From Deltaproteobacteria bacterium (GTDB lineage: Bacteria > Desulfobacterota > Binatia > HRBIN30 > JACQVA1): a stretch of 64,000 bases of DNA. The translations under genes and the position numbers were made by a program. The DNA lies in NCBI GenBank assembly GCA_016178705.1, contig JACOST010000030.1, positions 248,001 through 312,000 of the forward strand, written 5' to 3'. Shown here piece after piece: positions 1 to 7,009 of the stretch. The notes under the pieces were generated by a model, which searched no databases, had not been told where the DNA came from, and worked only from the letters and a program-made list of their open reading frames with translations. Numbering within the stretch: position 1 is the first letter of the stretch; every line of letters starts with the position of its first letter.

Positions 1-2036
1 ACCAGCAGCACCGCGGTGCCACGATTACTGGGAGCAATCGGCACCACGTGCGGATCGTCGGGCAGGTCAATCAGGGTGCGCTCCGGGTTGGGCGCGATCA
101 TGCAATCGTTGCTCGCCACTTTCGGCTCCGCCATCACTGCGCCGCCGACCATGTAGAACGTCGCCGGCGTCGGCGTGTCGTCGATCGCGTTACAGATCTC
201 GGTCATGATGTCGCCCCGCTGCAAGTTGGGAAGGTCGACGAAGAAGTTGACCCAGTTTGCGTGCAGCGCCGCAATGAACCACACCAACAGCAACGGAACG
301 CCGATCACATCCGCCCAGCGCGGCGACCACTCGAACAACGCTGCTCGCATGCGGCCGATCGTGAGAGCCGGGATCAGGCACACCACCGGCAGCATGCCGA
401 TCAATCGCGGCTTCCACGGCGGATAGTCGGTGACCATCCCACCGATCACGAGGATGCCGAACAGCCAGATCACGACCACCACGTGGCGTGGGTCGCGCCA
501 GCGCCACGCCATCCACCCGACGCCGAGCAGGAAGAGCACCGCCACGAACCCATCGAGCACCGGCGACATGCTCGGCACGCTGATGAACGACAGCAAGCAG
601 CCGCCGACGTGACTGCCCAAATAACTGCGCACACCGGCGCTGTCGCCGCGCTGGTAGGCATCGACCAGTTGCGCGGTGTCGAAGCGATTCGAGGTGCCGC
701 CGTAAAACTCGCCCCAACGCCGATACATGGTGACCAAGAGCGGACCCGTACACAGCAGAAACGCGAGCGCGCCGACCAGCGCGCCGCCGAGATAGCGCCG
801 CCAGAAGCCGCGCATGCCGATGGCGAACAGCACGGCCGCGATGGCAAGTAAGGCGGGGAACAACTTCGCCGCGTGATAAGTGTGGAAGCCGAGCCCGACG
901 GCGTAGCCGAACCACACCCAATCGAGGGCGCGCCGCGTCCGCAGCAAGCGCGCAAACGCCGCCAACACCAACGCGGCGACCAGCACTTGCTGAATGTTGT
1001 TCAGCGCCACGCGACTGAACGCGAGGTGATCGCGGTTGATCGCCAACAGTGCCACGGCCAGCAGCGCGATCATGTTGCCCCACCAGCGGCGTGCCCAGAA
1101 GAACACCGGCACCAAGCTCAGCACGCCGACCATCGCCGCCGAGAAGCGCAGGCTGGCGTTGCTGGTGCCACGCAATTGCACGCCGCTGTACTCGACCATG
1201 TACGAGAGGTGCGGGAAGACGTTCCACCCCAAACCGAAGGCGTCGGGAAAACCGTCTTTCCAAATTCGTTCCGCCGATCGTCCTTGCCGGCCCTCGTCGG
1301 GGTCGATCGCTGCCGGCGCGTCGTGCAGCGCCATCACGCGCAGCCCCAACGCCAACGTCAGGATGAGGAGCAGCGCCAGCGCCGCCGCACGCGGCGACAG
1401 CTCCGGCCCGCCGGTGCGCCGCCACGTGTTGTCGGTCGCGATCGGTTGCGCCGCGCGGTACCACGTCGCGACGGCCAACAGCGCCAGACTTGCCAGCCAC
1501 AATAGAAACGCCGCCAGGTGCTGCGTCGGGTTGACCGTGATCGCCGCGACGTTCGCTGCAACCGCAACGCCTGCCAGGCTCCATCGCCACGCGCTCCAGC
1601 GCGTCGCCGCGACCGCATCGTCGCCGCTGAGGTTGACCACGTCGTCGTGCGCAAACGGCACCCACCGCGCCACGAAGAACGCTTTCACGGCGACAATCGC
1701 CGCGACCCCCGCTGCGAGCTCGCGACCCGGTTGCGGAAACAACACGATCAATGCGGCGAGGGCCAGCAGCGCCACCGCGCCAGCAGTCCAGCGCAGCAGG
1801 CGTCGCATTGGCGCCTCCGCCGGTGTCGGTGCGTCAGCGAACGCGAACGTCAACGCGACGCAGCCGCCGATCACTTCGGTGAGCCACCGCCACCAGGGCG
1901 ATTGCGGAACGAAGTGATCGCGATAGCCGAGCGTGGCAAGCCCGAGCGCGACCGCGAGCAGCACGAGTCGGAGCACCGCCGTCAGGCGCCTCGCTGGCGA
2001 TTCTGTTTCGCGCGCGCTCGTCACTCCGGTCGCCAT
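1..2036 (-). CDS. GT-C family membrane glycosyltransferase (PMT/ArnT-like), 3' end outside the window
   Basis: I translated this by hand; the frame is open from an ATG at 2036 to the window edge (about 678 residues, no stop reached). The protein is strongly hydrophobic with many predicted membrane segments: pairs near residues 20-50 and 80-125, then a run from about 150 to 560. A DPDEG motif at residues 245-249, in a loop after a hydrophobic helix, is the acidic metal/lipid-phosphate motif of GT39/GT83 (PMT, ArnT) enzymes, which move a sugar from a polyprenyl-phosphate donor to protein or lipid on the outer face of the inner membrane. The C-terminal part turns soluble. It lies divergent to trxA with 104 nt between. 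The acceptor cannot be told from sequence; the family call is fairly safe. Confidence 0.8.
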   Translation of the reverse strand, partial: MATGVTSARETESPARRLTAVLRLVLLAVALGLATLGYRDHFVPQSPWWRWLTEVIGGCVALTFAFADAPTPAEAPMRRLLRWTAGAVALLALAALIVLFPQPGRELAAGVAAIVAVKAFFVARWVPFAHDDVVNLSGDDAVAATRWSAWRWSLAGVAVAANVAAITVNPTQHLAAFLLWLASLALLAVATWYRAAQPIATDNTWRRTGGPELSPRAAALALLLILTLALGLRVMALHDAPAAIDPDEGRQGRSAERIWKDGFPDAFGLGWNVFPHLSYMVEYSGVQLRGTSNASLRFSAAMVGVLSLVPVFFWARRWWGNMIALLAVALLAINRDHLAFSRVALNNIQQVLVAALVLAAFARLLRTRRALDWVWFGYAVGLGFHTYHAAKLFPALLAIAAVLFAIGMRGFWRRYLGGALVGALAFLLCTGPLLVTMYRRWGEFYGGTSNRFDTAQLVDAYQRGDSAGVRSYLGSHVGGCLLSFISVPSMSPVLDGFVAVLFLLGVGWMAWRWRDPRHVVVVIWLFGILVIGGMVTDYPPWKPRLIGMLPVVCLIPALTIGRMRAALFEWSPRWADVIGVPLLLVWFIAALHANWVNFFVDLPNLQRGDIMTEICNAIDDTPTPATFYMVGGAVMAEPKVASNDCMIAPNPERTLIDLPDDPHVVPIAPSNRGTAVLL

Positions 2037-2140
2037 CGCACGGAGCGGTATCTGGGTGCAAGTCGGGCGCATGTGGGGCAGGGTTGAATCGGCGGTGGCT
2101 CATGGTTATGGTCTCAGCCGACAACTGCCAGGAGGATACA

Positions 2141-2467
2141 GTGGCCAACGTACTCGAAATCAGCGACGCAACCTTTGACCAAGAAGTGCTGCAATCGGCG
2201 CAACCGGTGCTGATCGACTTCTGGGCGCCCTGGTGCGGCCCGTGCAAGGCCATTGGACCGGTCGTCGAAGAGCTATCGAACGAGTACGCGGGCAAGCTCA
2301 AGGTCGTCAAGATGAACGTCGACGACAACCCGCAAACCCCCTCGAAGTACGGCGTGCGCGGCATCCCGAACCTCATCGTGTTCAAAGGCGGTAAAGTGCA
2401 CGATCAGATCGTCGGCGCGGTGCCGAAGGCGCACCTGGTCAAAGCGATCGATCGCGCCTTCGCCTAG
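2141..2467 (+). CDS. trxA: Thioredoxin
   Basis: A 108-residue cytosolic thioredoxin, the normal family length, with the classical WCGPC active site (Cys32 and Cys35, E. coli numbering preserved) and the cis-proline loop GIPN near residue 76. It reduces protein disulfides with electrons from thioredoxin reductase; a trxB lies at 51.6 kb in this window. I start it at GTG 2141 because an AGGAGG ribosome site lies at about 2130-2135; the longer frame from 2084 adds residues without homology. A close paralogue follows 14 nt downstream, probably in the same transcript. High confidence. Confidence 0.95.
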   Translation: MANVLEISDATFDQEVLQSAQPVLIDFWAPWCGPCKAIGPVVEELSNEYAGKLKVVKMNVDDNPQTPSKYGVRGIPNLIVFKGGKVHDQIVGAVPKAHLVKAIDRAFA

Positions 2468-2481
2468 GGACGGATGCCGTC

Positions 2482-2808
2482 ATGGCTGAAGTGCGGGCGG
2501 TTACCGACGACGCGTTCGACGCCGAAGTCCTCGACTCGACGCAACCGGTCCTGATCGACTTTTGGGCCCCGCACTGTAGCGCCTGCCGGACGCTCGCGCC
2601 GATCGTCGAGACCCTGGCGCAAGAATACGCCGGTAAGCTCAAGGTGATGACGGTCAACACGGAAGAGAACCCGCGCATCGCCACGCGCTACGCCGTGCGC
2701 GCGATCCCTAATCTGCTGTTCTTCAAAGACGGACGGGTCCACGAGCAAGTGATCGGCGCGGTGCCGAAACTGCGACTCGTGCGCGTGATCGATCAGTTGC
2801 TCTCCTGA
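2482..2808 (+). CDS. Second thioredoxin-like protein with HCSAC active site
   Basis: A 108-residue thioredoxin-fold protein, co-linear with the preceding trxA product (same length, cysteines again at 32 and 35, cis-Pro loop AIPN), so this is a tandem duplication. The active site is changed from WCGPC to HCSAC: the Trp before the first cysteine is His and the GP pair is SA. In thioredoxins the residues between the cysteines tune redox potential, so this copy is expected to have a different potential or partner (inference). Both cysteines remain, so it should be redox active. The ATG start is 14 nt after the trxA stop. Confidence 0.85.
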   Translation: MAEVRAVTDDAFDAEVLDSTQPVLIDFWAPHCSACRTLAPIVETLAQEYAGKLKVMTVNTEENPRIATRYAVRAIPNLLFFKDGRVHEQVIGAVPKLRLVRVIDQLLS

Positions 2809-2817
2809 AGAACCGGC

Positions 2818-4005
2818 TCAGTGCCCGGGAAACAGCCCCTCGCGAAACAGCACCGGCAGATCCTTCGTTCGCCGCGTCAGCGTTAGTAACGCGAGCAGGA
2901 GGTACGCGGCGCAGAAGCCGTAGCGGACGGAAGTGTCGGGGAAGCAGAGCTGGGCCGCGAATAGGGCGAACAGCAGGACGCCTTCGCGCCGCGTCAGTTT
3001 GAGATTGGCGAGCACCGCGACCGCGAACAACGATTGCGACGCGGTCAGCAGGATCTCTTCGATCTGGCGCGGATCGAGATGAATCGCGCTCGGCGTCCCG
3101 GCCGAGATGCTGTAGACCAGCGGCAGCGTGCCGACCAGCAGCGTCCACTGATTCACCTTCGACGACACCATCGCCCCCATGCCCGCCTGCGCGTCGCCGC
3201 GCAGCGTGAGGATGCAGGCGATCGCGACCTCCGGCGCTTCCGACGCCAGCGGTGCCAACCATTGCACCAGCAGGAATTCATCGATGCCGGCGTTCTTGCC
3301 GACATGGATCAGCGCTTCGGCGAATCGTTCCGCCGAGCCGAAGATCACGATGGCGGCAAACACGAAGAAGAGAGCGACAGCAGTGCGGCGCAGCGCCGGA
3401 CGCAGTTCGCCGAGCGCTTGCGCCGGGCCGAGCAGGTCCGGTTCTTCCACTTCGCCCTGCGCGATGCGCCACATGTAGCCGACAAAACAGCCGACCAACA
3501 CCACCATGTCAAACAGCGAGATGGTGCCTTTCAGTGGGATCACAAACGAGTACACGGTGGCGATGGTGAGGAACACCAGCTCGACGCAGCGGCTGCGCGG
3601 CAGCTCCAACTCGCGCCCACTGCCGCGCCACCAGTACAGGCCGATGATCAACGGCCAGGCGATCCCGATCAGCAAGCGATTCGCGCCGGTCATGTTGGCC
3701 GTCGCGTAGGCGGTGTACTCGGGTTGGTGCGCGGCCCGCCAGGCGAAATACAGATCGACGGCGTACTCCGGCAATACGGCGATCAGCGCGAGAAACGCCA
3801 GCGCCAAACCTTGCGAGATGTCGACCTGGGCGACTTCAGCGGCCCAGGTGAGCAAGAACGCGGCGCCGAGAATGGCGACGCCGAATAGCACCGCCTCGAA
3901 CCCGGGCGCTGTATGCAGAGCACCGAAGCGCAGCACCAGCGCCGGCACCGTGAGCAGAGCGGAAGCAAGAATCGGCAGCCATCGCATCATGCGCGGTCGT
4001 TCCAA
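2818..4005 (-). CDS. Sodium/calcium exchanger family (CaCA) membrane antiporter
   Basis: A 395-residue polytopic inner-membrane protein with about ten hydrophobic segments arranged as two halves. The two alpha-repeat signatures of the cation/Ca2+ exchanger superfamily are recognisable: LPEYAVD followed by ANMTGANR in the first half, and LASEAPEVAIA followed by SSKVNQWT in the second. The acidic residues in the PE motifs are the expected ion ligands. It probably expels Ca2+ or another cation against Na+ or H+; the exact ion cannot be read from sequence. It converges on the thioredoxin pair with only 9 nt between stops. Confidence 0.8.
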   Translation of the reverse strand: MERPRMMRWLPILASALLTVPALVLRFGALHTAPGFEAVLFGVAILGAAFLLTWAAEVAQVDISQGLALAFLALIAVLPEYAVDLYFAWRAAHQPEYTAYATANMTGANRLLIGIAWPLIIGLYWWRGSGRELELPRSRCVELVFLTIATVYSFVIPLKGTISLFDMVVLVGCFVGYMWRIAQGEVEEPDLLGPAQALGELRPALRRTAVALFFVFAAIVIFGSAERFAEALIHVGKNAGIDEFLLVQWLAPLASEAPEVAIACILTLRGDAQAGMGAMVSSKVNQWTLLVGTLPLVYSISAGTPSAIHLDPRQIEEILLTASQSLFAVAVLANLKLTRREGVLLFALFAAQLCFPDTSVRYGFCAAYLLLALLTLTRRTKDLPVLFREGLFPGH

Positions 4006-4057
4006 CGGCGCCCCTGCCTACATGCATGGGGCGTTGGGTTCAACCGCGGACGCGCGC

Positions 4058-4762
4058 TTACTTCTTTGATCGGACGGATCCGCCCGATCGGTCCGATCCG
4101 TCCACCTTCTGCGTGCCTTTGCACTCGGGGTAGCCCGAGCAGCCCAGAAATTGCGAACCTGCGCGCTCACCTTTGCGCGCAGTGCGCACGACCATGACCT
4201 TGCCGCAAAGCGGGCAGAGCGGAAGGGGATCCGACCGATCCGGCGGATCGGTCGGATCTCGTCCTCGCCGCTGTTCCAGGCGAGCCGCCGCCAGGCGTTC
4301 GCTGTAGCCGCCCGCTTGAATGAACCCCCGCTCCAGGGCGGCGATCTGCTGATCGAGCAGGTAGTTGGCCTGGTGGATCAGGCAGATCGTCGCATTGGCG
4401 ACTACGCTGGGGTCGACGTGAGTGAGCCAGCGGGCGTATGGCGCGGCATCGGACCGATCGGTCCGATGCCGTCTCCCCACCTCGCGCACCGCGCGCGACT
4501 CCAGATCATCCTTGCCCCATTGCCGCAGGCCGCGCTGGCGCAGGAAATCTTCGTAGTCGAGCAGCAGCTCGTCGAGGCTGGCGCGGGTGACGTTCACCAA
4601 GCGCAGCTCGGTTTGGCTCGAGGTCGCGGAGGCACGGCTGCCCTCGGCGATGTTCTGCCGGCCACTGCGCGCCGCCTGAACCATCTGGTCTGTCGTGCGC
4701 GCTCGCTTGTCGATGAAGCGCTCGCAGAACGCGACCGTGGCATCGTAGATGATTGTCGTCAC
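4058..4762 (-). CDS. Four-helix-bundle protein with suffix domain and topoisomerase-type zinc finger, invaded by palindromic repeats
   Basis: About 234 residues. Residues 1-90 carry the four-helix-bundle (S23/IVS-type) core with the hallmark QAARSG...NIAEGS segment and an ELLLDYEDFLRQ helix. Later come the conserved HQANYLLDQQIAALE helix and a C4 zinc finger (CPLC...CSGYPEC) of the topoisomerase I type, a domain order known for 'four helix bundle suffix' proteins; function unknown. Three palindromes are translated in frame as RTDRSD, PTDPPDRSDP and a GSDRSGG tail. A fourth lies upstream of the GTG at 4762. Homology-like sequence (GGYRTLRSFQ) continues about 10 residues upstream of that GTG without ATG/GTG/TTG before the stop of the JAMM gene, so the original start appears destroyed or is a rare CTG. 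Confidence 0.7.
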   Translation of the reverse strand: MTTIIYDATVAFCERFIDKRARTTDQMVQAARSGRQNIAEGSRASATSSQTELRLVNVTRASLDELLLDYEDFLRQRGLRQWGKDDLESRAVREVGRRHRTDRSDAAPYARWLTHVDPSVVANATICLIHQANYLLDQQIAALERGFIQAGGYSERLAAARLEQRRGRDPTDPPDRSDPLPLCPLCGKVMVVRTARKGERAGSQFLGCSGYPECKGTQKVDGSDRSGGSVRSKK

Positions 4763-4842
4763 CTGAAACGAGCGCAGTGTGCGATAGCCGCCGCTCGGGC
4801 GCAGGCGCTTGCCCCGATCCGATCGGTCCGATCCGACCGATC
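4072..4842. repeat. Four GATCGGTC-type palindromes within 0.8 kb
   Basis: Four copies of a palindrome built on GATCGGTC/GACCGATC. At 4072-4103 the ends are GGACGGATC and GATCCGTCC. At 4228-4258 there are 14-base perfect arms around a 3-base loop. At 4445-4470 there is a perfect 26-bp palindrome. At 4821-4842 there are 8-base arms around a 6-base loop. Three sit inside the four-helix-bundle frame without breaking it and one lies across the end of the JAMM gene. I do not see this family elsewhere in the window. Confidence 0.85.
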
Positions 4843-5299
4843 AGTCGGATACTGTCAGCGGTACCTCGACATAGTCGCGAGCATCCGCGTCCCACGCGAA
4901 CGCCTTCGCCGCTTTCACTTCGCCGTTGCGCACGGAGACCACGATCTGGCCGACATCGGGGTAGCTGGGCTCGTCCCACACCGTGGCTTGTTTGCGGTCC
5001 TCGGCGGAGAAGTAGGCATCGTGATCGGGATGCGAGTGAAAGATCGCGCGGATCACCAGCGCGCCGCGTTCGTGGCCGGTGAGGATCGGCACCGCTTCCG
5101 CTCCCATTGTGTACGCCGTGCGCGCGTCGCGCAGCGTCGGATCAGCGGCGTGGCGCTGGTTCTGGATGTTGCTCACGCACACCACTTCCTCGCGTCCGCT
5201 GCGATCGATGACGAAGCCGCAGGCTTCGTGCGGATAGCAGGCCGCGGCGTGCGCTTCGATAGCGACGCGGCTGGTGGTGGTGACGTGGAGTTCGGTCAC
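4841..5299 (-). CDS. JAMM/MPN-domain metallopeptidase (Mov34/JAB family)
   Basis: A 152-residue protein covering one JAB/MPN domain. The zinc-binding JAMM signature is complete: Glu25 in the PHEACGF strand, then His88-Ser-His90-Pro and Ser98-x-x-Asp101 in a FSAED context. Prokaryotic members cleave isopeptide or C-terminal extensions of ubiquitin-like or sulfur-carrier proteins, or occur with cysteine biosynthesis; no ubiquitin-like partner is encoded next to it. Its start overlaps the stop of the upstream reductase gene by 4 nt (ATGA), so the two are translationally coupled. Its stop TGA lies in one of the GATCGGTC palindromes, and the same reading frame continues directly into the four-helix gene. 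Confidence 0.85.
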   Translation of the reverse strand: MTELHVTTTSRVAIEAHAAACYPHEACGFVIDRSGREEVVCVSNIQNQRHAADPTLRDARTAYTMGAEAVPILTGHERGALVIRAIFHSHPDHDAYFSAEDRKQATVWDEPSYPDVGQIVVSVRNGEVKAAKAFAWDADARDYVEVPLTVSD

Positions 5300-6249
5300 G
5301 GTCGTTGCTCCCGATAGCGGACGAGTCGTGTGAGCGTCTCGTTGGCGGGCGTGACGATACCGTGGGCACGGCCGCGGCGCCAGACTTCGCCGTTGATCGC
5401 CTCGATCTCGGTGCGGCGGCCACGTTCCAGGTCCTGCAACATCGACGAACGATGATCGAACGTGCTCGGCACCAAGCGATCATAGAACAGCGTGCGATAG
5501 TCCGCCGCGCTCGGCCACGGCAGGTGAATGCCCTCGGCGCGGGCGACCGCGAAGGCTTCGTCGATCACCGCATTCATCAGCGCCCGGGTGTCGTCGTGTT
5601 GCGCCAGCAACCCGTACGGCACGCCGAGCAAGGCGCCGAGCGGATTGAGCGCGGCGTTGTAGAAGACTTTGGCCCACAGCGCCGCCTCGATCTCGTCGCT
5701 GTAGGCGGCGGGAATTCCGGCTGCGTCGATGCGCGCCGCCCACTCGCGCGCGCGCTGATCGAGCGCGGGACTCGCTCCGGGTCGCCGCGCGCCGAGCAAG
5801 ACCTTGTCGGCGTATACTGTGACGCGCACGGAGCCGAGCGCGACGATCTCGGCGCCGAAGATCACCCGCGCACCGAGCGTACGCGCCGGCGACACGATGG
5901 CCTCGATGGTTTCGACATTGCCGAGTCCGTTTTGCAGCGAGATCACCACGCCGCCATCTTCGAGATACGGAGCGACCGCGCCGATCATCGCGCTGGTGTC
6001 GTACGACTTGGTGGCGAGCAGCATGGTCGCGAAGCGTCCGCTCAGCGCGTCAGCGCGCTCGCACAACTCGAACCCGTCGGCATGATGCTCGCCCCAGATG
6101 CCACTGATATGCAGGCCGCCGCTACGGATCGCGTCGAGGTGCGGCGCCCGCCCCAGCAACGTCACCGCCGCACCGGCGCGCCGCAAGTAGCCGCCAAACA
6201 CCGAGCCCAACGCACCCGCGCCGGTGATCAGTATGCGATCCGTAGTCAT
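5296..6249 (-). CDS. 2-dehydropantoate 2-reductase family protein (ApbA/PanE-like)
   Basis: 317 residues, the usual length of the ApbA/PanE family. The N-terminal Rossmann fold has the NADPH motif GAGALGSVFG near residues 10-19. The C-terminal helical domain has the conserved lysine segment (EAALWAKVFYNAALNPL) that in PanE contributes to ketopantoate binding. The probable reaction is NADPH-dependent reduction of ketopantoate to pantoate for coenzyme A, but many paralogues act on other 2-keto acids, so I leave the symbol blank. It is followed by the JAMM gene with a 4-nt overlap. Confidence 0.8.
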   Translation of the reverse strand: MTTDRILITGAGALGSVFGGYLRRAGAAVTLLGRAPHLDAIRSGGLHISGIWGEHHADGFELCERADALSGRFATMLLATKSYDTSAMIGAVAPYLEDGGVVISLQNGLGNVETIEAIVSPARTLGARVIFGAEIVALGSVRVTVYADKVLLGARRPGASPALDQRAREWAARIDAAGIPAAYSDEIEAALWAKVFYNAALNPLGALLGVPYGLLAQHDDTRALMNAVIDEAFAVARAEGIHLPWPSAADYRTLFYDRLVPSTFDHRSSMLQDLERGRRTEIEAINGEVWRRGRAHGIVTPANETLTRLVRYREQRP

Positions 6250-6258
6250 GAGGGATCA

Positions 6259-6278
6259 GGGCGAGGCATGCCTCGCCC
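6259..6278. repeat. Perfect 20-bp palindrome
   Basis: GGGCGAGGCATGCCTCGCCC is its own reverse complement. It lies just upstream of the reductase start on the minus strand, followed by CCTAC. The word GCCCCTAC also ends the inverted repeat at 31925-31978, so the two may be one dispersed family. Confidence 0.75.
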
Positions 6279-6364
6279 CTACACGGAGAGCGCTCTCGCG
6301 CTGCCTACGCTTCGCTCGCTGCCCGACGCCTTCGTGGAAATTCCATCGCGGGAACCTCTGACTC

Positions 6365-6637
6365 TCACGCGGCTCGGCGCGTTCTTCCTGTGGACGCGTT
6401 CCGACCACGCCCTTTCGTTGCAAGGTCAACCAGCATCCGGAGCGCGGAGTTGATCGCTTGCGTGCTGCCGAAGTGCTCCCACAAATCCTGGTCGATCACC
6501 ACCGCGCGAACCGCTTCGCCCGTTAGTAGGTGCGCATACTTGCCGCGGCGGCCGCGCTGCAACTGTGAGAAATCTACCTCAGGAAACGCGCGGAGCGACT
6601 CCGCGCTGGGTTGTTGGCGCTTGATCGCCTTCTTCAT
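6365..6637 (-). CDS. brnA: BrnA-like antitoxin of a type II toxin-antitoxin pair
   Basis: 90 residues starting at ATG 6637 (MKKAIKR). The N-terminal half ends in a FPEVDFSQLQRGRRGKY segment and the C-terminal part (GSTQAINSALRMLVD) has the pattern of a ribbon-helix-helix DNA-binding domain, as in BrnA antitoxins. Its start lies inside the 3' end of the toxin gene (59-nt overlap), the usual toxin-first arrangement of brnTA, allowing coupled translation and autorepression. The identification rests mainly on the recognisable BrnT neighbour; the antitoxin itself is divergent. The longer frame to 6718 is not needed. Confidence 0.65.
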   Translation of the reverse strand: MKKAIKRQQPSAESLRAFPEVDFSQLQRGRRGKYAHLLTGEAVRAVVIDQDLWEHFGSTQAINSALRMLVDLATKGRGRNASTGRTRRAA

Positions 6638-6911
6638 ACGCCCTCCGTTCTCGCTGTGTCGCACGTCGCGCGCTGATGATGCGAATGACCTCGCCGCTGC
6701 GTCGCTCGGCAAACACAACCAGAAGAAGGTTCGAACGCAACGACATCCCGATCAAGATCAAACGGTCTTCGTTCATCGCATCTGCGTATGGCACAGCGAG
6801 GTCATCCAGGAAAACAGATGCCGCCTCCTCAAAGGTGACACCGTGCTTGCGAACGTTGGCGGCCGCCTTGGTGGAATCCCATCGGAAATCCCCATATCGC
6901 ACCGTCGGCAC
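6579..6911 (-). CDS. brnT: BrnT family ribonuclease toxin
   Basis: 110 residues with typical BrnT features: the N-terminal FRWDSTKAAANVRKHGVTFE segment, then a VFLDD motif, a central beta-sheet (RLILIGMS...LLVVFAER) and the C-terminal IRIISARRATQRERRAYEE helix. BrnT is a RelE-fold ribonuclease that slows translation until bound by BrnA. The last codons overlap the start of the antitoxin gene. There is a 98-nt spacer to the ppdK stop. The pair lies alone between housekeeping genes, as plasmid- or island-derived modules often do. Confidence 0.85.
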   Translation of the reverse strand: MPTVRYGDFRWDSTKAAANVRKHGVTFEEAASVFLDDLAVPYADAMNEDRLILIGMSLRSNLLLVVFAERRSGEVIRIISARRATQRERRAYEEGDQAPTTQRGVAPRVS

Positions 6912-7009
6912 CGCACGACTGTAGCATGCCCATCACTGGCGGGCGACGGAGTGCCCGGTTCTTACGCCGTCAAAGCGGCAAACTCGGACCGCAGGTGGTA
7001 TCGACCGCG

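Noticed and set aside
190-1665. Long open frames on both strands at 48-1665
   Set aside because: They are arginine-rich shadow frames over the GT-C glycosyltransferase, which occupies the third minus frame up to 2036 and reads as a proper membrane protein.
4780-4860. JAMM stop TGA lies in the same frame as the four-helix gene, suggesting a second selenocysteine or readthrough fusion
   Set aside because: The TGA follows the natural end of the JAMM domain, there is no Cys homologue at that place, and the hairpin begins within the TGA itself rather than 12-16 nt downstream.
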